From Catenibacillus sp964565805 (lineage in GTDB: Bacteria; Bacillota; Clostridia; Lachnospirales; Lachnospiraceae), in contig CAZMGH010000005.1 of assembly GCA_964565805.1 (NCBI GenBank), positions 28,831 to 92,830 of the forward strand: DNA of 64,000 nt, in the 5' to 3' direction. Every line of letters begins with the position of its first letter. The first letter of the stretch is position 1. Positions 8,969 to 16,585 of this stretch are shown in pieces. The notes under the pieces are model-generated. The model did not search any database. It was not told where the DNA came from and saw only the letters and a list, made by a program, of their open reading frames with translations. The position numbers were made by a program, and so were the translations under genes.

Positions 8969-9227
8969 ACAGTTTCCTCCTTTTTGGCCTGCCCTGTGGC
9001 CATAAGGGTATCTCCGAAGCTTTTTGCCTCTTTCTGGAGCGAAATGGCCGCAAATATTTACCAACAAAATGGTAAAAACTTTAGATTATATAAAATAATT
9101 ACTAAAATCCAGTATATCATCCTCTATCTGAATTGTAAAGCTTTGTAAAATAATAAAACATAGAGGTTTTAGTTTTAGGGCAATTTCATGAAAATTATAA
9201 AAAAATTACTGATTTTCTGTAAAAAAT

Positions 9228-9257
9228 CCCAGGAGTTTTTCCTGGGTATGCTATAAT
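9228..9257 (+). promoter_or_regulatory. Extended -10 promoter with dyad operator for the corrinoid operon
   Basis: TGCTATAAT at 9249-9257 is an extended -10 without a recognisable -35. In the -35 position lies a perfect dyad, CCCAGGA (9228-9234) and TCCTGGG (9240-9246), separated by 5 bases. This arrangement suits an activator-dependent promoter, perhaps bound by the divergent PocR-AraC protein. Confidence 0.5.
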
Positions 9258-9297
9258 GAGTACACTGGTATGTATAAATCATAAGGAGGAAATCACT

Positions 9298-9942
9298 ATG
9301 GGAATGGAAATCTTAGAAGAAATGTCCTCATTTTTACAAAAGGGCAGAGCAAAGAATGTTAAAGCGCTGGTAACTCAGGCGCTGGAGGAAGGCGTTGATC
9401 CTAAAGCGATTTTAAATGACGGCCTTTTGTCCGGCATGATGATCATTGGCGAAAAGTTTAAGAAAAATGAGGTCTTTGTACCAGAGGTCCTGGTGGCTGC
9501 CCGTGCGATGAACGCCGGTCTTTCCATCCTTGAGCCAAAGCTTGTGGAAGTGGGAAATGAGCCGGTAGGCAAGGTTGTTATTGGTACAGTCAAAGGCGAC
9601 CTTCACGATATTGGAAAGAATCTTGTAGCTATGATGCTTAAAGGCGCAGGTTTTGAAGTCATTGATATTGGCGTGGATGCAGATCTGGAGAAATTTATTT
9701 CCGAAGCAGAAAGCAAAGGTGCAGAGGTTATCTGTATGTCAGCCCTTCTGACCACCACTATGCCAAACATGAAGGTGGTGATCGACCTGCTGAAGGAAAA
9801 AGGATTGAGAGACAAATATATTGTTATGGTGGGAGGCGCTCCGGTAAACGAGGCATTTGCCCAGCAGATCGGCGCCGATTACTATACACCGGATGCGGCT
9901 ACGGCAGCTGAAGTCGCCAGAGACGCTGTTCTTGCAAAATAA
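9298..9942 (+). CDS. Methyl-transfer corrinoid (B12-binding) protein
   Basis: A 214-residue corrinoid protein of the MtaC/MtbC/MttC type, which carries a methyl group on cobalt between a substrate methyltransferase and an acceptor. It has the N-terminal helical cap domain (residues 1-90) and a Rossmann B12 domain with the signature D101-L-H103-D-I-G106, whose His is the lower cobalt ligand, followed by the SALLTTTMPNM and VGGAPV loops. An AGGAGG site precedes the ATG at 9298; an upstream GTG-type start is less likely. It heads a likely operon with the activation-domain and RACo genes. No methyltransferase is adjacent, so the methyl donor (methanol, methylamine, betaine, aromatic ether) cannot be told. 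Confidence 0.93.
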   Translation: MGMEILEEMSSFLQKGRAKNVKALVTQALEEGVDPKAILNDGLLSGMMIIGEKFKKNEVFVPEVLVAARAMNAGLSILEPKLVEVGNEPVGKVVIGTVKGDLHDIGKNLVAMMLKGAGFEVIDIGVDADLEKFISEAESKGAEVICMSALLTTTMPNMKVVIDLLKEKGLRDKYIVMVGGAPVNEAFAQQIGADYYTPDAATAAEVARDAVLAK

Positions 9943-9999
9943 TTTTTGCCGACGGGATAATAAAGCTGGCAGTTGAAATACTGTTTATATCCTATGCAG

Positions 10000-10026
10000 G
10001 CCCCCTGTTATCACGCAGGGGGCTTT
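10000..10026 (+). terminator. Hairpin after the corrinoid gene
   Basis: GCCCCCTG (10000-10007) pairs with CAGGGGGC (10016-10023), followed by only TTT. It may be a partial terminator that lowers expression of the downstream activators relative to the corrinoid protein. Confidence 0.55.
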
Positions 10027-10104
10027 GCTGTGACTGCTTAATGAAAGCAGGCCGCAAGCGCAGGCCGAGCCTAGTGGAGGGATGTTACCCGTGTGACCAG
10101 CCCC
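10021..10104 (+). repeat. Post-terminator repeat, family 1, copy A
   Basis: About 84 bases starting at the T-run of a hairpin: TTTGCTGTGAC, then CTTAATGAAAGCAGGCCGCA, then GAGCCTAGTGG. A related copy lies at 41819-41904 in the trp leader, also directly behind a terminator. Confidence 0.55.
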
Positions 10105-10128
10105 ATGATTTTAAGAGGATAAATATTA

Positions 10129-10770
10129 ATGAAACAGGAGATCATTGACATTGACAAAAAAATACCGTTAAATAAAGACAGTGTGTTCAGTCTTTTAGAC
10201 TGTTCCAGGGATAATCCGGTTTATGATGAGCTGTCCCGGTTCTATGAGGAACGTCTGCCCTGGCTTTATGACCACGTACAGCCCCGGGTAATGCTTGCCC
10301 GTGAGGCAGGAAATGACCGGCTTAAAGACAGTTTGTCCCTGTCCAAAGCGTGTACCGGACTTTTGTATGTTGTTTTGACTCTGGGAAAAGGGCCGGAGGA
10401 GGAAAGCCGTCTCTGCTTTGCCCAGGGGGAATATCTGGAAGGAATGTTGGTGGATGCCATGGCGGATGTGTACCTGTTTTCCCTGGAAGAGGCGGTCCTG
10501 CCTGAGATTCGGAAATTTTGTGCCGTGGATGGGGCAGGGATCATAAAACGCATGGAGGCTCCGGAAGACCTTCCCATGGAATTTCATAAATATATTTTTG
10601 AAAAATGCAGTCTTGCTACGTGTATGGATATGAAGCTTACCAGCGGATATATGTTTGATCCGGTAAAAACCAGCTGTCTGGTCTTTGTTCAGGGTGATGA
10701 TTGTTCTTTGTTCCTGGCCCAGCATGACTGCGCCCGGTGCGGGGCTAAAAACTGTCCGCTGCGCCGGTAA
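10129..10770 (+). CDS. MetH activation-domain-like protein
   Basis: A 213-residue protein resembling the vitamin B12-dependent methionine synthase activation domain, a fold that binds AdoMet during reductive reactivation of corrinoid. Stand-alone forms accompany corrinoid methyltransferases in Clostridia. Here it ends in a Cys cluster, C201-x2-C204-x4-C209, possibly binding metal or a cluster. It is 20 bases upstream of the RACo gene and 186 bases after the corrinoid protein gene. Placement supports a role in corrinoid protein maintenance. A weak AAGAGGATA site precedes the ATG. Sequence similarity is judged by eye from motifs and context, so the exact domain call is moderately certain. Confidence 0.7.
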   Translation: MKQEIIDIDKKIPLNKDSVFSLLDCSRDNPVYDELSRFYEERLPWLYDHVQPRVMLAREAGNDRLKDSLSLSKACTGLLYVVLTLGKGPEEESRLCFAQGEYLEGMLVDAMADVYLFSLEEAVLPEIRKFCAVDGAGIIKRMEAPEDLPMEFHKYIFEKCSLATCMDMKLTSGYMFDPVKTSCLVFVQGDDCSLFLAQHDCARCGAKNCPLRR

Positions 10771-10790
10771 GACTTGAAAGGTGGAGATCA

Positions 10791-12389
10791 ATGGAAGTAA
10801 AAGTGATCAGCAGATCTGGGGTTCGTACCATTGCATGCAGAGCAGATGAAACTCTGCTGGAAGGGCTGAAGCGGGGAAATATTTATGTGCCCGCTTACTG
10901 CGGCGGACGGGGAACATGTAAAAAATGCCGTATCCGTGTGATAGAAGGAGAACTTCCGGTAACAAAGGCGGACCGGGAGGCGTTCTCAGAAGATGAGCTG
11001 AAGTCCGGGATGCGCCTGTCCTGCTTTGCCCGGCCTGCTCAGGACTGTACCATACAGCTGTGTACGGATGATGAAAAAGATTTTGAAATTTTGACCTGGG
11101 GAAGTGAGGAAAAGGCCGAAGGGAAAGACAGCCCCGGTAAAGATCCTGTACTTTTGTCAGAAAATGAGCGGCTGGGAATCGCTGTAGATATAGGGACAAC
11201 CACCATTGCCATGGAGCTGGTGTCTCTTGACCGGGGGAAGGTCCTTTGCCGTGACAGCCGTATTAACCATCAACGGGCCTATGGGGCAGATGTGATCTCC
11301 CGGATCCAGGCATCCGTAAATGGGGAGAAAGATGCTCTTCAGCGGTCTATTGGAAACGATCTTTTAGATAGTATGGATGCTCTGTTAAAGCAGGAGGGCA
11401 TATCCGGGGAACAGGTGGAAAAAATGGTAGTGGCGGCAAATACCACCATGTGCCATCTTCTTATGGGCTATAGCTGCGCCGCTCTTGGAACAGCGCCTTT
11501 TACGCCGGTAAACATTGAGATCATCCGCGCAAATTTAAAACATATCCTGGCGCCGGCGCTTCCGGAGCGAAACATTCCCTCCGGGATAGAGCTTATTATC
11601 CTTCCTGGAATTTCTGCCTTTGTAGGGGCGGATATTGTAGCCGGACTGTTAGTGTCTGATTTTGACCGGGAGGAAGGCCCCTGCATGTTCATCGATCTGG
11701 GAACCAATGGGGAAATGGCTATTGGGGGCAGGCCCGGAAGAATCGCCACATCTACGGCAGCAGGGCCGGCCTTTGAAGGAGGAAATATTTCCTGGGGCAC
11801 AGGCAGTGTTTCCGGGGCTATATGCGCGGTATCTTATGACGGGACATCCATGACGTGGGAAACTATTGGGGGGAAGCCTCCGGTGGGAATCTGCGGCACC
11901 GGTGTTTTAGATATTACGGCAGAGCTGGTGGCCCATGAAACCGTAGATGAAACCGGTCTTTTAGATGAAGATTATTTTGATACAGGGGTGGAGATTGCCA
12001 AAAGCGCAGACGGCGTGCCCATTGTGTTTACCCAAAAGGACGTGCGGGAGATCCAGCTGGCCAAGGCTGCAGTCCGGGCTGGGATCCAGGTACTGTTAAA
12101 GCGGTACGGTGTCCGGTGTGAGGATCTTAAAGCCGTTTATCTGGCTGGTGGCTTCGGCTTTCGTCTGGATGTGGAAAAAGCAATCGCCATAGGGCTTTTG
12201 CCGGAGGCGTTTCGGGGAAAGATACGGATCGCGGGAAATTCTTCCCTGGAAGGGGCGCGGCGATGCCTTCTGGATGAAGCTCTCCTTCAAAGAGCCCGGC
12301 TTCTTGCCCGGGAAACCAAGGAAATCAGCCTGGGCAATGATCCGGACTTTAATGAATATTATATGGATGCCATGTATTTTTCATATTGA
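10791..12389 (+). CDS. Reductive activator of corrinoid proteins (RACo-like, DUF4445)
   Basis: ATP-dependent reductase that returns inactive Co(II) corrinoid to Co(I). The N-terminal [2Fe-2S] ferredoxin domain has C37-x5-C43-x2-C46 and a distant C78 (YCGGRGTCKKC, LSCFARP). From residue 125 the ASKHA-type ATPase domain begins with GIAVDIGTTTIAMEL and contains MFIDLGTNGEMAI, STAAGPAFEGGNISWGTG and VYLAGGFGFRLD. The 532 residues are slightly shorter than the 600-650 usual for RACo, with a short linker domain. A ribosome site AAGGTGG lies before the ATG. It is the last gene of the corrinoid operon, with a terminator at 12456-12493. It likely acts on the corrinoid protein encoded two genes upstream. 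Confidence 0.9.
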   Translation: MEVKVISRSGVRTIACRADETLLEGLKRGNIYVPAYCGGRGTCKKCRIRVIEGELPVTKADREAFSEDELKSGMRLSCFARPAQDCTIQLCTDDEKDFEILTWGSEEKAEGKDSPGKDPVLLSENERLGIAVDIGTTTIAMELVSLDRGKVLCRDSRINHQRAYGADVISRIQASVNGEKDALQRSIGNDLLDSMDALLKQEGISGEQVEKMVVAANTTMCHLLMGYSCAALGTAPFTPVNIEIIRANLKHILAPALPERNIPSGIELIILPGISAFVGADIVAGLLVSDFDREEGPCMFIDLGTNGEMAIGGRPGRIATSTAAGPAFEGGNISWGTGSVSGAICAVSYDGTSMTWETIGGKPPVGICGTGVLDITAELVAHETVDETGLLDEDYFDTGVEIAKSADGVPIVFTQKDVREIQLAKAAVRAGIQVLLKRYGVRCEDLKAVYLAGGFGFRLDVEKAIAIGLLPEAFRGKIRIAGNSSLEGARRCLLDEALLQRARLLARETKEISLGNDPDFNEYYMDAMYFSY

Positions 12390-12455
12390 CAAGGATAAGA
12401 TAGCGGGCTTATAATGGCTATGGATAAAATTTAATGTAGAATGGACGCGTAGAAG

Positions 12456-12493
12456 ACTTTCCGTAAGCCTCCGGCTCTGCGGAAAGTTTTTTT
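12456..12493 (+). terminator. Terminator of the corrinoid operon
   Basis: ACTTTCCG (12456-12463) pairs with CGGAAAGT (12480-12487), followed by seven Ts. Confidence 0.8.
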
Positions 12494-12531
12494 GAAATAC
12501 GCCCGGCAAGCGGCTATTATGCTTGCATAAA
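12487..12531 (+). repeat. Post-terminator repeat, family 2, copy C
   Basis: Directly behind the T-run: AAATACGCCCGGCAAGCGGC, then an ATGCTTGCAT segment. It matches copies at 33872-33916 and 36129-36180 and shares a core with 30862-30873. Confidence 0.55.
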
Positions 12532-12542
12532 GAGAGGTGTTT

Positions 12543-13319
12543 ATGAATACATTTATCGGTTTAATGATCCCGTTCCTTGGGACTGCTCTGGGAGCGGCCT
12601 GTGTATTTTTTCTGAAAAGAGGATTAAAACCCCTGGTCCAGAAGGCATTGCTGGGTTTTGCCTCAGGTGTTATGGTGGCGGCGTCTGTGTGGTCGCTGCT
12701 GATCCCTTCCATGAATATGGTTTCGGGTATGGGAAAGCTGGCCTTTGCCCCTGCCGCCGTGGGGCTGATGCTTGGGGTTTTGTTTTTACTGTTAATGGAC
12801 CGGATCATCCCCCATTTGCATATGGGTGCGGAAAAAGCAGAGGGGCCTAAAACCTCTTTAAAAAAAACAACCATGCTTGTCCTGGCAGTGACGCTTCACA
12901 ATATTCCGGAAGGTATGGCTGTTGGTGTGGTTTTTGCCGGTATGCTTTCCAGCAATGAAATGATTACTTTTATGGGAGCTATGAGTCTGTCCATCGGCAT
13001 TGCCATCCAGAACTTCCCTGAAGGGGCGATTATTTCCCTGCCCTTAAGAAATGAAGGAATGAGCCGTCCAAAAGCCTTTTTAAACGGCATGGTGTCCGGT
13101 GTGGTGGAACCTGTGGCGGCAGTACTGACCATTCTTCTGGCATCATTTATTGAACCAGTGCTTCCATACCTTCTCTCCTTTGCCGCAGGTGCCATGCTTT
13201 ATGTGGTGGTAGAAGAACTGATCCCGGAGGCCAGCGAGGGCGAACACAGCAATATTGGGACCATCGGATTTGCTGTAGGCTTTGTGATCATGATGATCCT
13301 GGATGTGGCATTGGGATGA
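12543..13319 (+). CDS. ZIP family metal transporter
   Basis: Membrane transporter of the ZIP family, usually importing zinc or other divalent metals. About eight membrane segments are visible. The signature helices carry HNIPEGMAVGVVFAG (near residue 120) and IGIAIQNFPEGAIISLPL, in which the His, Glu and Asn residues line the metal path; the second helix has Gln-Asn in place of the usual His. The length of 258 aa is typical of bacterial ZupT/GufA-like members. The ATG at 12543 follows AGAGAGG; a GTG two codons earlier overlaps that site. It stands alone, after the terminator of the corrinoid operon. Substrate cannot be told from sequence. Confidence 0.9.
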   Translation: MNTFIGLMIPFLGTALGAACVFFLKRGLKPLVQKALLGFASGVMVAASVWSLLIPSMNMVSGMGKLAFAPAAVGLMLGVLFLLLMDRIIPHLHMGAEKAEGPKTSLKKTTMLVLAVTLHNIPEGMAVGVVFAGMLSSNEMITFMGAMSLSIGIAIQNFPEGAIISLPLRNEGMSRPKAFLNGMVSGVVEPVAAVLTILLASFIEPVLPYLLSFAAGAMLYVVVEELIPEASEGEHSNIGTIGFAVGFVIMMILDVALG

Positions 13320-13366
13320 GACTGTGTCTGTCCGCATAGGAAAGAGGATAGTTTCATAAAATGATA

Positions 13367-13386
13367 CCAGGATCATTCCTGGGTTT
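13367..13386 (+). terminator. Weak hairpin after the ZIP gene
   Basis: CCAGGA (13367-13372) pairs with TCCTGG (13377-13382), followed by GTTTG. It overlaps the stop codon of the convergent gene, so it is at best a weak terminator. Confidence 0.3.
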
Positions 13387-14110
13387 GTGACGTTGTGTCT
13401 GTATATTCAAATCCAAACAGCATGTTAAGAAAATCAATGGCCATGGACTGATGGTCACCGGTGTAAAATACGGCAGCGCACATGTTTTCTATAGTGATGC
13501 CTTTTTCACTGAAATAATCAATGCTGTCCAGGCGGATGCCGCCGTAATAGCTTTCCTCCACAGCGCCGTCTTCGATTTCATCCTCAGTCGGGGTGTATGT
13601 TACTTCAAAAAGAAGCCCTTCGCTTTCCAGGTAATTAAACAGATCTTCCGAAAGGATTTCGCTAAGGTCAGCAAACATATTTTGTGAGCCATAGTAGTCG
13701 ATCGCTTCTTGAGGGGCCACCATAAGGTCTGCCTCACCGCTGATTACCAAGGCCAAGAACTTTTGAGCCATGACTGCACTGCTGGAACTACTGCTTTGAT
13801 TTGTAAAGTAGAATGTATCGTCCACATTGATCGGTTCTTTGGCGTCTTCATCAAGACCGATAAACTGGGCAAATTCCTCGTTCATAGCTGTGTAAGCCGC
13901 TTCCGAGTCTTCACAGTAGCTGTCGCTTATGAGTATGGTCATGGCATTTGGATTATAGGCCAGCTGTGCCTGGATAAAGGCAGCCACGAAAGCAATGATG
14001 ATGACCATGGTTATGATCCAGAATTTATAATAAGTCCAGATATAATCCACTTTCTGGCGGAAATTCATCTTTGCCAGCTTTTCTTTGTCTCCTTGAAATG
14101 GGTTTACCAC
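13373..14110 (-). CDS. Membrane-anchored protein of unknown function
   Basis: A 245-residue protein with a charged N-terminus (PFQGDKEKLAKMNFRQKVDYIWTYYKFW), one membrane segment near residues 35-52, and an acidic extracellular domain ending in Thr/Gln. Related proteins with the same N-terminal pattern are common, unnamed, in Lachnospiraceae; I do not recognise a function. The frame opens with GTG at 14110, preceded by AAGGATGA. The outside domain has Asp/Glu/Tyr-rich stretches and resembles a solute-binding or sensor domain only loosely. It is divergent from purB, with 250 bases between, and its stop lies close to that of the ZIP gene. Confidence 0.7.
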   Translation of the reverse strand: MVNPFQGDKEKLAKMNFRQKVDYIWTYYKFWIITMVIIIAFVAAFIQAQLAYNPNAMTILISDSYCEDSEAAYTAMNEEFAQFIGLDEDAKEPINVDDTFYFTNQSSSSSSAVMAQKFLALVISGEADLMVAPQEAIDYYGSQNMFADLSEILSEDLFNYLESEGLLFEVTYTPTEDEIEDGAVEESYYGGIRLDSIDYFSEKGITIENMCAAVFYTGDHQSMAIDFLNMLFGFEYTDTTSQTQE

Positions 14111-14269
14111 TTTTCTTCATCCTTTCATCTGCGAAATTTCGCTTTTGTCATAACAGTCCAGCCAGCGGAACTGACCTTTTGTCATATAGCCAAAATTTTA
14201 TCATAATTAAAAGAAAGTTTCAATTTTAATTCATGGTCCAGATTATGAAAATTTTGTAAACAATATAGA

Positions 14270-14298
14270 TTGTCTTTTATACAGGAATCATGTAAAAT
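14270..14298 (+). promoter_or_regulatory. Promoter for purB
   Basis: TTGTCT at 14270-14275 and TAAAAT at 14293-14298, spacer 17 bases. No purine riboswitch core was seen in the short leader. Confidence 0.55.
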
Positions 14299-14361
14299 AA
14301 AAAAATACGAAGGCCTAAAGACATGTTTTGGCCCCGATAATAATTAATGGAGGAATCGCAA

Positions 14362-15792
14362 ATGAATGACACATACCAGACCCCTTTAGCTGAGCGTTAT
14401 GCAAGTAAAGAGATGCAGTACATTTTTTCACCGGATAAAAAGTTCAGGACATGGCGCCGCCTGTGGATCGCCCTGGCAGAGACAGAAAAAGAGCTTGGAC
14501 TAGATATTACGGATGAGCAGATCGCAGAGCTGAAGGCAGCAAAGGATGACATTAACTATGATGTGGCAAAGGCCAGGGAAGCTCTGGTGCGCCACGATGT
14601 TATGTCTCATGTGTATGCCTACGGACAGCAGTGTCCCAAAGCCAAGGGAATCATCCATCTGGGAGCTACAAGCTGCTATGTAGGGGATAACACGGATATT
14701 ATCCTTATGCGGGAAGGCCTTCGCCTGATTCACAAAAAGCTTGTAAATGTTATTGATGAGCTGGCAAAATTTGCCCGGAAATATAAGGATATGCCGACAC
14801 TGGCATTTACCCATTTTCAGCCGGCTCAGCCGACAACTGTAGGAAAGCGGGCATCTTTGTGGCTGAATGAGCTGGTTATGGATCTGGAAGATGTGGAATA
14901 TGTGATCCGCAGCTTTAAGCTTTTAGGCTCTAAGGGAACCACCGGCACACAGGCAAGCTTTCTTGAGCTGTTTGACGGGGACCATGAAAAGTGCCGTGAA
15001 GCGGACCGGCGCATTGCCCAGAAGATGGGATTTGAGTCCTGCTATCCGGTATCCGGACAGACCTATTCCAGAAAGGTAGATTCCCGGGTATTAAATGTTC
15101 TGGCAGGTATTGCCCAGAGCGCCCATAAGTTTTCTAACGATATTCGTCTCCTCCAGCATTTAAAGGAGATTGAGGAGCCTTTTGAAAAGAATCAGATCGG
15201 CTCTTCAGCGATGGCCTATAAGAGAAATCCTATGCGCAGCGAGCGTATCGCGTCTCTGGCAAGATATGTGATCGCTGATACGATCAATCCGGCGATCACT
15301 GCGGCAACTCAGTGGTTTGAGCGTACACTGGATGATTCTGCAAATAAGCGTATGAGCGTTCCGGAGGCATTTCTCGCTGTAGACGGTATCCTGGACCTGT
15401 ATATGAATGTTGTGGATGGTCTGGTGGTTTATCCTAAGGTGATCCATCAGCACTTAATGAATGAGCTGCCATTTATGGCTACGGAAAATATTATGATGGA
15501 TGCAGTAAAAGTCGGCGGTGACCGTCAGGAGCTTCATGAGCGGATCCGGGAACACTCCATGGCAGCAGGCCGTGTTGTTAAGGCTGAAGGTAAGCCAAAT
15601 GACTTGCTGGAGCGTATTGCGGAAGATCCTGCCTTTGGCATGACGATGGAACAGCTTCAGGGAATTATGAAGCCTGAAAACTTTGTGGGCCGTGCTCCTT
15701 GGCAGGTGGAAGAGTTCCTGGCTCAGGTTGTAGCGCCTATTCTTGAAGCAAATAAAGATGTCCTTGGAATGAAAGCACAGATCAATGTGTAA
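14362..15792 (+). CDS. purB: Adenylosuccinate lyase
   Basis: Catalyses two steps of purine synthesis: release of fumarate from SAICAR and from adenylosuccinate. The fumarase/aspartase superfamily signature SSAMAYKRNPMRSER is seen near residue 280, as is the active-site loop HLGATSCYVGDN and the helix THFQPAQPTTVGKR. The 476-residue length matches the eukaryote-like long PurB found in many Clostridia. The start at 14362 follows GGAGG, while an in-frame ATG at 14347 overlaps that ribosome site and is rejected. It is a single-gene unit with its own promoter and a terminator at 15825-15853. Confidence 0.94.
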   Translation: MNDTYQTPLAERYASKEMQYIFSPDKKFRTWRRLWIALAETEKELGLDITDEQIAELKAAKDDINYDVAKAREALVRHDVMSHVYAYGQQCPKAKGIIHLGATSCYVGDNTDIILMREGLRLIHKKLVNVIDELAKFARKYKDMPTLAFTHFQPAQPTTVGKRASLWLNELVMDLEDVEYVIRSFKLLGSKGTTGTQASFLELFDGDHEKCREADRRIAQKMGFESCYPVSGQTYSRKVDSRVLNVLAGIAQSAHKFSNDIRLLQHLKEIEEPFEKNQIGSSAMAYKRNPMRSERIASLARYVIADTINPAITAATQWFERTLDDSANKRMSVPEAFLAVDGILDLYMNVVDGLVVYPKVIHQHLMNELPFMATENIMMDAVKVGGDRQELHERIREHSMAAGRVVKAEGKPNDLLERIAEDPAFGMTMEQLQGIMKPENFVGRAPWQVEEFLAQVVAPILEANKDVLGMKAQINV

Positions 15793-15824
15793 ATGACCGG
15801 TTCCGGACAGGGACGGTTTTGTGG

Positions 15825-15853
15825 AAAAGGCTGCCTATGACGGCAGCTTTTTT
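15825..15853 (+). terminator. Terminator of purB
   Basis: GCTGCC (15830-15835) pairs with GGCAGC (15842-15847), with flanking A-run and T-run of six Ts. Confidence 0.75.
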
Positions 15854-15877
15854 CACCAGATAAATGGGGGATTTGAG

Positions 15878-16375
15878 ATGATTGCACTGAATATTGCGGA
15901 TGTGAGGGACTTTATGTCAAAAATGCTGGTCCATGGTACTTTTGACAAGTTTTATTTGTGTGAAGCTTCTGTTGAAACCTTTACTTCTTTTCAGTTTGGG
16001 GGCCCGCTCCATAAAGATTATTATTCTATCGAGGAGCAGGAAGCTCTTGGGGATCGGGAGATGCCCCTGTGGCAGGAGATGAGACCTTTTGCCTATGAGC
16101 TGATCCGAGGAAAAAAGCTGCCGATTTCTTTTAAATTTGTATTTGCCCTTTCTAATGAAAATCTTACATGGCTTCTTGAACATAATCATCTGAATATAAA
16201 CCTGTCAGATGTAAGCGGCCTGTTTTTAAATATACGCTATGAAAATAAAAAAGTAACCTGTATCACAGGAACCTCTTTTAAAACTTTTGTCATGGATAAG
16301 ACCCTGGAACGCTTATGGGATGCCACAGCGGTTCAGTTTATGAAGCAAAATCAGATCCCGGTGGAGGAAATGTAA
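15878..16375 (+). CDS. DUF5721 family protein
   Basis: A 165-residue cytoplasmic protein with no known function, matching the DUF5721 family of Lachnospiraceae by its overall look (start MIALNIADVRDFMSKMLVHG, then FDKFYLCEASVETFTSF). No catalytic motif or membrane segment is evident. The start at 15878 is preceded by a G-run, and an upstream extension to 15821 would run through the purB terminator, so it is rejected. It lies between purB and htpG; the CIRCE hairpin 40 bases after its stop, followed by six Ts, may serve as its terminator. Function unknown. Confidence 0.7.
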   Translation: MIALNIADVRDFMSKMLVHGTFDKFYLCEASVETFTSFQFGGPLHKDYYSIEEQEALGDREMPLWQEMRPFAYELIRGKKLPISFKFVFALSNENLTWLLEHNHLNINLSDVSGLFLNIRYENKKVTCITGTSFKTFVMDKTLERLWDATAVQFMKQNQIPVEEM

Positions 16376-16414
16376 TAAAAAAGACAGAACCCGCATTTGT
16401 GAATCACTATATTA

Positions 16415-16441
16415 CTAGCACTCAATTTAATTGAGTGCTAA
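16415..16441 (+). promoter_or_regulatory. CIRCE operator (HrcA site) upstream of htpG
   Basis: CTAGCACTC (16415-16423), nine bases, GAGTGCTAA (16433-16441). This differs by one base from the consensus CIRCE, TTAGCACTC-N9-GAGTGCTAA, bound by the heat-shock repressor HrcA. It lies 7 bases upstream of the -35 box. Six Ts follow, so the same dyad could end upstream transcription. Confidence 0.93.
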
Positions 16442-16448
16442 TTTTTTC

Positions 16449-16477
16449 TTGACAATCAGCAAAGAAGGGATTACAAT
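16449..16477 (+). promoter_or_regulatory. Promoter for htpG
   Basis: TTGACA at 16449-16454 and TACAAT at 16472-16477 with a 17-base spacer, directly behind the CIRCE element. Confidence 0.85.
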
Positions 16478-16585
16478 AAGTGTCAGAAACAAATAAAAGA
16501 TCATTAATGTGTCCGTGAGACGGACAGCCCTTAGGCTAAAGTAAGACAGCTTGGGGACACCATTGATAATATTGGAGTGATGATG

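Noticed and set aside
14110..14361. Purine riboswitch before purB
   Set aside because: The promoter leaves a leader of only about 60 nt, and no purine riboswitch core was recognised.
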